Notes: generated by a model from the sequence alone, not told the origin. Counted from the stretch's first letter, positions 1 to 6,905 are shown. The stretch: 11,654 nucleotides of DNA from UBA6136 sp041178325 (GCA_041178325.1 JBEGVN010000050.1:1-11654); one strand, 5' to 3'. Made by a program: numbers and translations.

Positions 1-2
1 AA

Positions 3-872
3 CGGACGGCAAAGCCCAAAACCCTCCTGCATGAGGATCTCCCTCTCAGCATGCGGGTCCTTCGGGACATGCACTGCGAACGCGTCGAAAAAATTCGGGT
101 GGATTCACGGGAAACCTACAACCGCCTCAACAAGTTTGTTCGCGAGTTCGTTCCGGAGCTTTCAGCACGGCTCGAACACTATTCGGGTGAACGGCCCCTC
201 TTTGATCTTTATGGCGTCGAGGATGAAATCCAGCGGGCGCTGGAGCGAAGGGTGGCACTCAAATCAGGTGGCTATCTCATTTTTGACCAGACCGAGGCGA
301 TGACGACCATCGACGTCAATACCGGCGCCTTTGTCGGGGGCCGGAACCTCGAAGAAACCATTTTCAAGACGAACCTTGAAGCGGCTCAGGCCATCGCCCG
401 TCAACTTCGGATCCGAAATCTCGGCGGGATCATCATCATCGACTTCATTGACATGCGGGATCCTGAGCACCGCGATCAGGTCCTTCAGTCACTCCAGCGG
501 AGTCTCGAAAAAGACCACGCCAAAAGTGCCATCAGCGAGGTTTCAAGCCTCGGGCTGGTGCAGATGACCCGTAAACGCACCCGCGAAAGTCTGGAACACA
601 TCCTCTGTGAACCCTGCCCGGCCTGCTCAGGGCGCGGCGTCCTCAAGACCCCGGAAACCGTGTGCCTCGATGTCTTTCGGGAGATTATCCGGGAAGTGCG
701 GCAATACAACGTCCAGGAGCTTCTGGTCCTGGCTTCAAACGAGGTTGTCGCACGTCTGGTCGACGAGGAGTCCGACACGCTTTCAGAGCTTGAGGCCTTT
801 ACCGGGGTGAAGATCAAGTTCCGAGCGGAAGCCCAATACAATCAGGAACAATACGATATCGTGCTTCTGTGA
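3..872 (+). CDS. rng: Ribonuclease G (RNase E/G family), C-terminal part, 5' truncated by window edge
   Basis: RNase E/G enzymes are endoribonucleases that process rRNA 5' ends and decay mRNA in the cytoplasm. The visible 289 codons match, from memory, the C-terminal 60% of E. coli RNase G almost block for block. The DNase I-like subdomain carries the two metal-binding aspartates, in TTIDVNTG (codon 312-314) and IIIDFIDM (codon 441-443). Next comes the zinc-link motif CPAC (cysteine codons at 615 and 624), then the small domain ending in the family-typical YNQEQYDIVLL. The frame is open to the left edge, and the codons before the ATG at 51 (HEDLPLS) already align with the family, so that ATG is internal. 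RNase G length (about 490 residues) suggests about 200 residues lie outside. The gene converges on the next one, and no clear terminator was seen in the 177-base gap. Its length and ending favour RNase G over RNase E, which has a long extra C-terminal tail. Confidence 0.95.
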   Translation, partial: RTAKPKTLLHEDLPLSMRVLRDMHCERVEKIRVDSRETYNRLNKFVREFVPELSARLEHYSGERPLFDLYGVEDEIQRALERRVALKSGGYLIFDQTEAMTTIDVNTGAFVGGRNLEETIFKTNLEAAQAIARQLRIRNLGGIIIIDFIDMRDPEHRDQVLQSLQRSLEKDHAKSAISEVSSLGLVQMTRKRTRESLEHILCEPCPACSGRGVLKTPETVCLDVFREIIREVRQYNVQELLVLASNEVVARLVDEESDTLSELEAFTGVKIKFRAEAQYNQEQYDIVLL

Positions 873-1049
873 GACTCCGGAGAGATGAATACGCCAACCC
901 ACCGTGCGCTAACGTTCCAGACATCACCGAAGCATAGGGCGCTGATCGTCGGTCATCCTGCGGAAAAAACCTGAACGATACCGAAAAGAACCACGATCAG
1001 ATAAAACAAAAGGCCCCCACTGGAAATCTTACATTAATAGGCGGCTCGA

Positions 1050-2459
1050 CTAAGACCCTCCCTCTTCGGGCTTGATCCCTAGGCTTTCCCACAAAAATGC
1101 GTAGGACATCGCTGGGCGATTCTGATTCAAAGCTTGCAGCTGCTCATCATGCTCATAGGTGCGCAGCAAAAACTTTACGTTCTCCAAGCCCCCAGGGGTT
1201 TCAACCGCCTGCCGCGGCGTTTGATCATCGAGCATGGGGATTGGCTGGTCAGCCCAATTGTTGTAATACCGCCGCAAATGGTGCTCAAGCGCCTGAGTTA
1301 TAAGCTCTGGCGAGACGTCATCCAAGGGCTGGGGAGATTTTTTGCTTTCGGCGTCAGACTCTTTTTTCGCACGAGCGAGGACTCCTTCTGGATCTGAAAT
1401 CTCGCGTCCCGCGTAGTTCACCGCATCACCCAGAAGAGCCTCGAGCCAGGGCTTACCCTCATCCGCATGTGTTTGCGTGCGATAAGTGACCTGTATGCGA
1501 TCCGCATGCCGACCAATTTCAATCGATGCCAAAGAGCGAATCATCTCATCTTCGCCGGTGCAAAGCCGACTCCAGCCTTCTTCTCGAGAACCTTCCACAT
1601 CCTGTTGCTCAGACAGCAGCTGTTCCAACAACGCCCAGCTATGGACACGATAATGATCGGTCACAAAAAGAATCGGCGCACCGGTTGATCGATCAATCAA
1701 TTCGGGCATCTGGAAGGGAGCTACCAAAGTGCGTAGCCAGAAATCCCTGATAATGAGGCTCAACACCTCCTCCGCTTCATGAGTATCCTCCGGAGGCGGC
1801 CCCTCCATCTCACGCCGATATTCATTCATGACATCGAATGCTTGTTGGCGATGAAAGGGATACATCGCACCAGAAATCACATGATGGTCGCCGTCAAAAA
1901 TCATGCGAGCTGCAATGACGTCCAGAGGTTGGATACTTTGTGATGCCAACCGCTCAAGCACATGAATCGGTTCATGCTCAGGATGCAGAAGATCCCGAAA
2001 AGTGATGGATTGTGAAGGAATGACCTCAAGGACTTCATATAAATTCAAGGGAGTCGAGCGGAGAGACTCTATCCATGCCCGCTGGGGAGCTGTCATGATT
2101 GGACCGCCTCGAGCTAGCACCAGGTCGGAAAGACGGGTCTCCTCACCTTTTCTGAAATAGCTCCCCTCAGCAAGCAACCACTCCATGGCGTTCGTCATGA
2201 TGGCCTGATAGGTGTCATCATCCATATTTTCAATACGCTGCATTTCATCTTCGTTCAGGGCGCCGAAGAATCCGTCATATAGCGCTTCCTGAACGGCTGG
2301 GTAGTGGTTCGTATTCAACCAGTCCAGTGCTTTTGCTGCGCCGTGTGCCGAAGTCTGACTAGCGCGCGCAGTATTTGCTTCCTCCACCTTGAGGCAACAT
2401 TGCTTGTATTTTTTCCCACTGCCGCAAGGGCAGGTTTCATTGCGACCCGTTTTTTTCAT
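1050..2459 (-). CDS. SEC-C zinc-motif protein of unknown function, 469 residues
   Basis: The N-terminus is a textbook SEC-C metal-binding motif: GRNETCPCGSGKKYKQCC, with Cys10, Cys12, Cys21 and Cys22, the zinc-binding module known from the SecA C-terminus. The rest is not recognised as an enzyme. Two stretches resemble blocks I recall from long SEC-C proteins: residues about 145-205 (LYEVLEV, ITFRDLLHPE, DVIAARMIFDGDHHVISG) and a C-terminal segment near residues 410-435 (WADQPIPMLDDQTPRQAV). The latter is like the TPREAV tail seen in many SEC-C and some antitoxin-type proteins. No signal peptide or membrane segment is visible. The ATG at 2459 puts the SEC-C motif at residue 5, as expected; the Shine-Dalgarno is weak (GAAGCGAG). 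It lies 70 bases downstream of the small unknown gene and is co-directional with hipBA, so it may be the last gene of that block or have its own promoter. Function unknown. Confidence 0.85.
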   Translation of the reverse strand: MKKTGRNETCPCGSGKKYKQCCLKVEEANTARASQTSAHGAAKALDWLNTNHYPAVQEALYDGFFGALNEDEMQRIENMDDDTYQAIMTNAMEWLLAEGSYFRKGEETRLSDLVLARGGPIMTAPQRAWIESLRSTPLNLYEVLEVIPSQSITFRDLLHPEHEPIHVLERLASQSIQPLDVIAARMIFDGDHHVISGAMYPFHRQQAFDVMNEYRREMEGPPPEDTHEAEEVLSLIIRDFWLRTLVAPFQMPELIDRSTGAPILFVTDHYRVHSWALLEQLLSEQQDVEGSREEGWSRLCTGEDEMIRSLASIEIGRHADRIQVTYRTQTHADEGKPWLEALLGDAVNYAGREISDPEGVLARAKKESDAESKKSPQPLDDVSPELITQALEHHLRRYYNNWADQPIPMLDDQTPRQAVETPGGLENVKFLLRTYEHDEQLQALNQNRPAMSYAFLWESLGIKPEEGGS

Positions 2460-2529
2460 TTCACTCGCTTCAGATAAATCTTGCTCGGTTTTCTTAAGTT
2501 AACCACTTCCATGGTCTGAAAAACCGTTT

Positions 2530-2808
2530 TTAGATACGCTTCTTCTGCGTGGAAAGCGCAAACTCAAGGTGACACGCGAGCGCGTCCAACCGCTCAGCCT
2601 TGGCGACACTTTGAGTGCGATTGCAGTGATAGGACAGTTCACCGATCACGCCATTAAGCTCAAACGGTGAGAAGGCAACCCATTTCTTCCGGCTATTCCT
2701 AAGATCATTCAGGGTTTCCGCATCATGCAAGCAAAAAACAGCAAGCTCAAGAATGAGTTTCTTCTCGGTGGGAATTAAATCCACCTCAATGTAAGGCTCC
2801 CGGCTCAT
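2530..2808 (-). CDS. Hypothetical protein, 92 residues, downstream of hipA
   Basis: I do not recognise this family. The open frame extends to a TTG at 2898, but nothing like a ribosome binding site precedes that codon. The ATG at 2808 has GAGGA seven bases upstream, so MSREPYIEVDL is the more likely start, giving 92 residues. The protein appears soluble and mostly alpha-helical: a hydrophobic helix-like stretch EKKLILELAVFCLHD (residues 15-29), then a central LNGVIGELSYHCNRT and a C-terminal leucine/alanine-rich helix ending in TQKKRI. It has no transmembrane segment, signal peptide or zinc motif. It starts 95 bases after the hipA stop on the same strand and is probably co-transcribed with hipBA. 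A role accessory to the toxin-antitoxin pair is possible but rests on position alone. Confidence 0.7.
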   Translation of the reverse strand: MSREPYIEVDLIPTEKKLILELAVFCLHDAETLNDLRNSRKKWVAFSPFELNGVIGELSYHCNRTQSVAKAERLDALACHLEFALSTQKKRI

Positions 2809-2815
2809 TGCACTT

Positions 2816-2820
2816 TCCTC
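2816..2820 (-). promoter_or_regulatory. Shine-Dalgarno GAGGA deciding the start of the 92-residue gene
   Basis: GAGGA on the minus strand is followed by a seven-base spacer (AAGTGCA) and ATG at 2808. The upstream alternative TTG at 2898 is preceded by TGACTGACCCGC, which has no purine-rich SD. This is the reason for choosing the shorter protein. Confidence 0.65.
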
Positions 2821-2903
2821 AAGGCTAAACCCAAACCCATCATCAGCCGATTTCCAACGAAACCTTGAACTTTGTGTCTTTTCTCCGCTGAAATTCAAGC
2901 GGG

Positions 2904-4229
2904 TCAGTCATCGACTGATTTAAAAAATCGCTCTCTCTGTTTCCGAACACCCGCAAAAATACACTCTGCCAACTCTGGCGGATAACCGGCAGGTAGCTCA
3001 GAAGTGACACGACCAATAGCACGTTCAATGTCATCTGCCAAAGCGATCATTCGTCCCCAGACCCCCGGTATTCCGCAGCCTTTGGCTAATGCCTTCCAAT
3101 GCCGCGTCTGTATTTCGGCCATCCGGTAATGTGGATTTCTGCCGCGTAATGCCATGGCCATTTTGGCGTCTCGGATGGGGAGACAGTGCGGGCCATTACC
3201 CAGAATAGGCCATGCCGACAAGACGTCATAAAGTGGCGTCATCTCATATTTATCATGAGCATACAGCCTGATGGAAAAATTCTTACCATGCCCATCAATA
3301 GCCGCTAACAACCAGAATGCGAATTGCGTCATGAGAAAAATGGTTTGATCCAAATCAGGTCGCTGACTGCCCCGCAACACCCTCAACCCCTCTAGAATCC
3401 CCGGCCCTCCTGCCGATTCATATTTCTGATCCGGCGAAATGCCCAGTGCCTGGCAAAAGTCCTCCTGGGGCAACCTTGCCAACCAACTTGGTTTTCCTGC
3501 GCGCGCCGTGATCCATCGACGGTCAAACCTTTCTACTACCAATACCTTTTGGTCCTCAAATTGGGCTATTTCTGCGGAGGCCACCGGCAACCCAAGTGCT
3601 GCAAGAAGTCTCAGGCTCAACCATTCGTTTTCTACGGAATGACTCAAATCAAACTGGAAGCCCCCCACAAGCCCCAGAGGGAGTTTGAAAATGTGTGTTG
3701 TGGGCGTCGCCCCAATCGGGATACACCACTGATCAGCCACCCGGAGCAGAGCCGTCTTTTCCTGTGCGCCCGCGATTGAGATCCTAAAATCTGTATGGTC
3801 TGTGCCTCTGAAGCCGGACACCTCAGGCACCATCCGCAATTGGCTGGCAACACCAGCCTCGTCCAGAACCTCGTAGTTGACTTGGTCATAACCGATGGGC
3901 TCCATCCCCAGCGGCAAAAGTTGGACAGCTCCCACACAGTCGCGACCAACGGCCTCCAGAAGATCAAAGACACGATTCGACTGAGTGCCATATCGCGCTT
4001 TCAATCGTTTGCGAATGCGCTCGTTATCCGGGAGCAGATTATCAAAGTAGTTTGCGACGGATGTCCCCCGAATCTCTGCTGAGGCGCACAGAGGAAGTGA
4101 GAGTGATATCGACCGACAGGCCGGCGATTCAATCCACGCAGCATCATAGGTAAAGCGGTGTGAATCGCCACTTCCGTAGGCCCAGGTCCCAACGAGCACA
4201 CCGTTCATCCAGACATTCAATGATCGCAT
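2904..4229 (-). CDS. hipA: HipA-type serine/threonine protein kinase toxin
   Basis: HipA is the kinase toxin of HipBA modules. In E. coli it phosphorylates glutamyl-tRNA synthetase and halts growth. This 441-residue protein matches E. coli HipA (440 residues) along its whole length. Seen here: FDNLLPD near residue 62; ISIAGAQEK with Ser151 at the autophosphorylation position (E. coli Ser150); IFKLPLG with the ATP-binding Lys182; VERFDRRW at 232; RLPQEDFCQ at 252; the catalytic loop IDGHGKNFS (Asp312, Asn317; E. coli Asp309, Asn314); and LYDVLSAW with the metal-binding Asp335 (E. coli Asp332). No key residue is missing, so the kinase looks active. Its ATG at 4229 overlaps the hipB stop as TAATG, implying translational coupling; the TTG two codons earlier is less likely. 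The N-terminal subdomain is present, unlike the split HipBST arrangement. The target in this organism is unknown. Confidence 0.95.
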   Translation of the reverse strand: MRSLNVWMNGVLVGTWAYGSGDSHRFTYDAAWIESPACRSISLSLPLCASAEIRGTSVANYFDNLLPDNERIRKRLKARYGTQSNRVFDLLEAVGRDCVGAVQLLPLGMEPIGYDQVNYEVLDEAGVASQLRMVPEVSGFRGTDHTDFRISIAGAQEKTALLRVADQWCIPIGATPTTHIFKLPLGLVGGFQFDLSHSVENEWLSLRLLAALGLPVASAEIAQFEDQKVLVVERFDRRWITARAGKPSWLARLPQEDFCQALGISPDQKYESAGGPGILEGLRVLRGSQRPDLDQTIFLMTQFAFWLLAAIDGHGKNFSIRLYAHDKYEMTPLYDVLSAWPILGNGPHCLPIRDAKMAMALRGRNPHYRMAEIQTRHWKALAKGCGIPGVWGRMIALADDIERAIGRVTSELPAGYPPELAECIFAGVRKQRERFFKSVDD

Positions 4230-4546
4230 TACCAATCATCCACGGTTTGGCCGGACCCATCCTCTGCGGATTTGATCTGAGCCAGTGTTTCTGGACTGTT
4301 CTTCATGGAGCCAGATAGAAATTCCTTGCCTGCGTCCTTGAGTACCAAGAGGACATCCAAGGCAGCAAAGACCTTGAGTAGGTTTTCCACACTGACCGTG
4401 CTGGGATTCCGTTCAATGTCAGCCACCCGAGACTGAGTCACGCCCAACTGCATCGCAAGTTGAGTCTGCGTCAGTCCTCGCAATCTTCTAAAGGATTTCA
4501 AATGCTGCGATAGTTGATCTGCAAAATGAATGGGGTAATCCTTCAT
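4229..4546 (-). CDS. hipB: HipB-type antitoxin, XRE-family helix-turn-helix repressor
   Basis: HipB binds and neutralises HipA and represses its own operon. The 105-residue protein has an XRE-type HTH at about residues 18-62 (FRRLRGLTQTQLAMQLGVTQ then SRVADIERNPSTVS). This is followed by a hydrophobic dimerisation strand, LDVLLVLKD, and a polar, probably disordered C-terminal tail ending in Trp105. E. coli HipB also ends in a Trp, within a tail reported to matter for Lon-dependent degradation. The start at 4546 was chosen because AAAGGAG (4553-4559) sits six bases upstream; a longer frame from TTG 4576 would run through an operator-like repeat and lacks an SD. The stop TAA overlaps the hipA ATG by one base. 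The inverted repeats at 4564-4621 are the likely self-binding sites. Confidence 0.93.
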   Translation of the reverse strand: MKDYPIHFADQLSQHLKSFRRLRGLTQTQLAMQLGVTQSRVADIERNPSTVSVENLLKVFAALDVLLVLKDAGKEFLSGSMKNSPETLAQIKSAEDGSGQTVDDW

Positions 4547-4563
4547 CTTTATCTCCTTTGGAT

Positions 4564-4607
4564 GATATTCCCACAATATATCCCAAAGAAGATATTTTTA
4601 GAATATC
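4564..4607. promoter_or_regulatory. Probable HipB operators: two 17-bp inverted repeats upstream of hipB
   Basis: Two near-identical elements of the form GATATT-N5-AATATM are present: GATATTcccacAATATA at 4564-4580 and GATATTtttagAATATC at 4591-4607. The second is a perfect 6-bp inverted repeat and the first lacks only the last pair. Their starts are 27 bp apart. The block begins 17 bases upstream of the hipB start codon, where the promoter and transcription start must lie; a minus-strand TATATT (4576-4581) could be a -10 element, but no convincing -35 was found. Autorepression by HipB at tandem palindromes is known for E. coli hipBA. Binding here is inferred. Confidence 0.6.
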
Positions 4608-4621
4608 CCTCACAGACGATA
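4604..4621. promoter_or_regulatory. Possible third operator resembling the E. coli HipB site
   Basis: TATCC-ctcacaga-CGATA fits the published E. coli HipB operator form TATCC-N8-GGATA with a single mismatch and the same eight-base spacer. It overlaps the right arm of the second GATATT-N5-AATATC repeat by four bases. It is not settled by eye whether HipB recognises this arrangement, the two repeats nearer the gene, or a mixed register. Confidence 0.4.
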
Positions 4622-4845
4622 CCCCGGATTGCAGGATTGCAGCTCCCGCCTTCAAGGCCGAACGAATTTTTAGACACCACAGGTCAATCTGGGTAAGTAC
4701 CGCTCAGGATATGCTTTTTTTGTTTCCGACCGTTTAGCGAATCACGATGTGAGTCAATTTTAGGTCCAAGGTCCATAGCTCGTTGGTCCCATGGCGTGAC
4801 ACATGCCTCAGCCAGATCAAAGCGAAGAAAAGCCCAAGGGATGTC
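4622..4845. other. Gene-free spacer between dprE2 end and the hipBA operator
   Basis: No credible gene, RNA or strong terminator was found on either strand. Two short tandem duplications are visible: GGATTGCA twice in a row (4626-4641) and AGGTCCA twice in a row (4762-4775). A terminator for the minus-strand dprE operon would be expected just below 4846, but only a trivial CCCttGGG hairpin followed by CTTTTCTT is seen, too small to call. Confidence 0.4.
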
Positions 4846-5589
4846 TCAGATCTTGAGCCGGTTGAAGATGAAGCGGGGCAGATGACGAATGACTGTCATG
4901 ATGAGCCCCCATTTTGCGGGAAGGTAAGCCACAGGAATTCCTCGATCCATGGCACGAACGATACCCTGAGCGACGACATCAACGGAGGCCAGCTTCATGC
5001 CCTTCGCCTTGAACCTTGAGGTCATCGGTGTATCGGTGGGACCGGGCTTGACCAAGACAACGCGAACCTTCGTCCCACTCAAACGATGCTGAAGGCCCTC
5101 GGCGTAACGACTGACCAGACCCTTGGCCGACCCATAGACGTAATTTGATTGCCGGCCACGATCCCCCGCGACAGATCCGAGAATGGCCAAAGTTCCGTGA
5201 TTCGCAGATTGCATAGGGCCAATAAAAGCCTCCGCCCAAAGCACCGGAGAGACACCGTTAATCAGAAGCGTCTCCTGACACAAGGCCAAGTCCTGTTCAC
5301 AATCGGCCTGCTCGGGGAGGGCCCCCTGTGCGATCAATACCGCATCCGGCACACCGCCCTCAGAGGATTTTTGCACCAGTGCTGCTATGGATTCGGGATG
5401 GATCAAATCTCCCGACAAGCTCTCAATCTCGGACTCAGGAGAGCGTACCTTCAAATCAGAGGCGACCCGATCCAGACCTTCGGGACGTCGACCGATCAGC
5501 ACCAGTCTCGCGGGCGCCCGTTCCAGCCAAATCCGGGCACAGCTCTCGGCCATCAGCGAGGTGGCCCCCACAATCACGATCTTTTTCAC
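4846..5589 (-). CDS. dprE2: Short-chain dehydrogenase, DprE2-like decaprenylphosphoryl-2-keto-ribose reductase
   Basis: DprE2 uses NAD(P)H to reduce the 2-keto intermediate made by DprE1, completing epimerisation of polyprenyl-phospho-ribose to polyprenyl-phospho-arabinose at the inner face of the membrane. This 247-residue protein is a classical-length SDR: N-terminal Rossmann strand with IVIVGATSLMAE (residues 4-15), LIGRRPE (31-37), Asn111, Ser139 in ILGSVAGDRG, and the catalytic YGSAK (Tyr152, Lys156), then VKPGPTDTPM (180-189). The glycine motif GATSLMAE departs from the usual GxxxGxG. The C-terminus (LIMTVIRHLPRFIFNRLKI) is hydrophobic and basic, which suits membrane association. Translation starts at GTG 5589 with TAGGAG eight bases upstream; the TAG of that SD is the dprE1 stop. 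The DprE2 call rests on SDR motifs plus adjacency to dprE1, gtrA and ubiA; by itself it would be just an SDR. Confidence 0.88.
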   Translation of the reverse strand: MKKIVIVGATSLMAESCARIWLERAPARLVLIGRRPEGLDRVASDLKVRSPESEIESLSGDLIHPESIAALVQKSSEGGVPDAVLIAQGALPEQADCEQDLALCQETLLINGVSPVLWAEAFIGPMQSANHGTLAILGSVAGDRGRQSNYVYGSAKGLVSRYAEGLQHRLSGTKVRVVLVKPGPTDTPMTSRFKAKGMKLASVDVVAQGIVRAMDRGIPVAYLPAKWGLIMTVIRHLPRFIFNRLKI

Positions 5590-5597
5590 GATGCTGT

Positions 5598-5603
5598 CTC
5601 CTA
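5598..5603 (-). promoter_or_regulatory. dprE2 ribosome binding site that contains the dprE1 stop codon
   Basis: TAGGAG on the minus strand serves both as the end of dprE1 (TAG) and as the Shine-Dalgarno of dprE2, followed by ACAGCATC and the GTG start. This tightly couples translation of the two partner enzymes. Confidence 0.7.
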
Positions 5604-6905
5604 AAAATCCATGACTCGCCGGGAAAACGCGGAGCTGATCCCAGGATCCCGGTGTTTTGAAAAGGTCTCCAAGTGGGGGTATCCCGCCTCAAAAAGATCC
5701 CTCGGCATCCTCGCATCCTTGGCCGGGTAAAGCGTACCTCTTGCCTCCCGAACAATCGAATCCAGGCGATCAAAGAGTCGAAGCGTTCGCGGCCCTCGGT
5801 TGGGAAAGTCGAGTGCCAGGGTGACGCCCGGCCTTGGAAAGCTCAAAAGCCCCGGGGCTTCGCGCTCCCCAAAGGTTTTCAGCACCGCAAGAAAAGAGCC
5901 TTCCCCAGAGTGGGCTATGGCCTGAAGCATGGCCTGAGTGGCCTCGAGGCCGACCTCGCGAGGCAACACACTCTGATACTGATAGAACCCCTTGGGACCG
6001 TACATCCGGTTCCATTCGAGCAGGTTATCTAGGGGATAGAAAAAAGGCTCATAGTGAACAATCTTTCGCCTTTTTTTCCATTGACCCAATCGATAGTAGG
6101 CCTCATTGAAGGGTCGAAGGGTCAGGGCATTGACCAGGGACACAGGCGGCACCACCGGCATCTTTCGTTTGCGATTCCTGGGCGAATCGCCTTTCTTGCC
6201 CACGGGCGCGGGATTGGCGCGCATGAAAAGCCCCCGGGTCTTTGTTCCTGAAAGACAATCGATCCAGGACACGGTGTGCTCCCAATCCGCTTCGGAAGCA
6301 TCCGCGAAGCTGAAAAAAGACTCAAGGCCATGAAATGGAAGGGTTTCGGATTCCAGCCAGGGTCCCGATACCGGCTTTAACTGAATTTCAGCGGCCGTGA
6401 TCAGCCCTGTCAACCCCAGTCCACCGAGGGTCGCGCGAAAGCATTCAGGGTTCTCATCGAGGCTTAGGGTCTGGGTGTCGCCATCCGTACGCGCCAGTTG
6501 GATCTTGGACACATGATCGCCAAAGCTGCCCTGAAGATGATGATTCTTACCATGCACATCATTCGCAATCGCACCCCCGACGGTCGCCATCTGGGTCCCC
6601 GGGGTGACCGGTAGTATCCAGCCTCTGGGGATGAAAGCCTTTTGAATATCCCGGAGTAGTACCCCCGCCTCGACCCTGAGTCGTCCGGTCTTCTCGTCAA
6701 AGGACTGGAAACGATCGAGGGATGTCGTCAGCCAAAGCGAGCCACCCGGGTTGAGACAGACATCTCCATAGCTTCTTCCCATGCCGTGGGGAAGTCCCCA
6801 ACGCTTCCGGTTACGCAGGGTTTCTTGAAGACTCCAAGGATTGGTCAAGGGCTCGACGTGATGCAGATCAGCGCTCAGTCTTCCCCAGGCTGAAACGGGC
6901 CTCAT
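5601..6905 (-). CDS. dprE1: FAD-dependent decaprenylphosphoryl-ribose 2'-oxidase, DprE1-like
   Basis: DprE1 oxidises the 2'-hydroxyl of polyprenyl-phospho-ribose using FAD, the first half of the epimerisation that makes the D-arabinofuranose donor. The 434-residue protein has the family's N-terminal FAD-binding domain: GMGRSYGD (41-48), VTPGTQMATVGGAIANDVHG (100-119, with His119 at the mycobacterial His132 position), KNHHLQGSFGDHV (120-132) and LGGLGLTG (160-167). The C-terminal substrate domain has FPRPGVTLALDFPN (356-369) and LYPAKDAR (392-399, with the conserved lysine Lys396). In M. tuberculosis DprE1 the cysteine attacked by benzothiazinones (Cys387) sits in a CVDFP context; here the same place is Ala364 (ALDFP). 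The ATG overlaps the gtrA stop as ATGA. At 434 residues it is a little shorter than the mycobacterial enzyme (461). A general sugar or lactone oxidase is the alternative, but neighbours and the GKNHH block argue for DprE1. Confidence 0.93.
   Translation of the reverse strand: MRPVSAWGRLSADLHHVEPLTNPWSLQETLRNRKRWGLPHGMGRSYGDVCLNPGGSLWLTTSLDRFQSFDEKTGRLRVEAGVLLRDIQKAFIPRGWILPVTPGTQMATVGGAIANDVHGKNHHLQGSFGDHVSKIQLARTDGDTQTLSLDENPECFRATLGGLGLTGLITAAEIQLKPVSGPWLESETLPFHGLESFFSFADASEADWEHTVSWIDCLSGTKTRGLFMRANPAPVGKKGDSPRNRKRKMPVVPPVSLVNALTLRPFNEAYYRLGQWKKRRKIVHYEPFFYPLDNLLEWNRMYGPKGFYQYQSVLPREVGLEATQAMLQAIAHSGEGSFLAVLKTFGEREAPGLLSFPRPGVTLALDFPNRGPRTLRLFDRLDSIVREARGTLYPAKDARMPRDLFEAGYPHLETFSKHRDPGISSAFSRRVMDF

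Noticed and set aside
51..872. ATG at 51 as the real start of the RNase G gene
   Set aside because: The frame continues to the left edge and its upstream codons (HEDLPLS) already fit the family, so the gene is cut by the window rather than starting here.
885..974. A 29-codon ORF right after the RNase G stop
   Set aside because: Its only SD-like sequence (GGAGAG) is too close to the ATG, the peptide has no recognisable feature, and it is short enough to be chance.
2904..4546. HipBST-type tripartite toxin system
   Set aside because: HipA here is full length with its N-terminal subdomain, and the extra small gene lies after hipA and does not resemble that subdomain.
5149..5604. A 151-codon ORF antisense to dprE2
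   Set aside because: A shadow of the SDR gene; rich in Arg, Pro and His with no motif.
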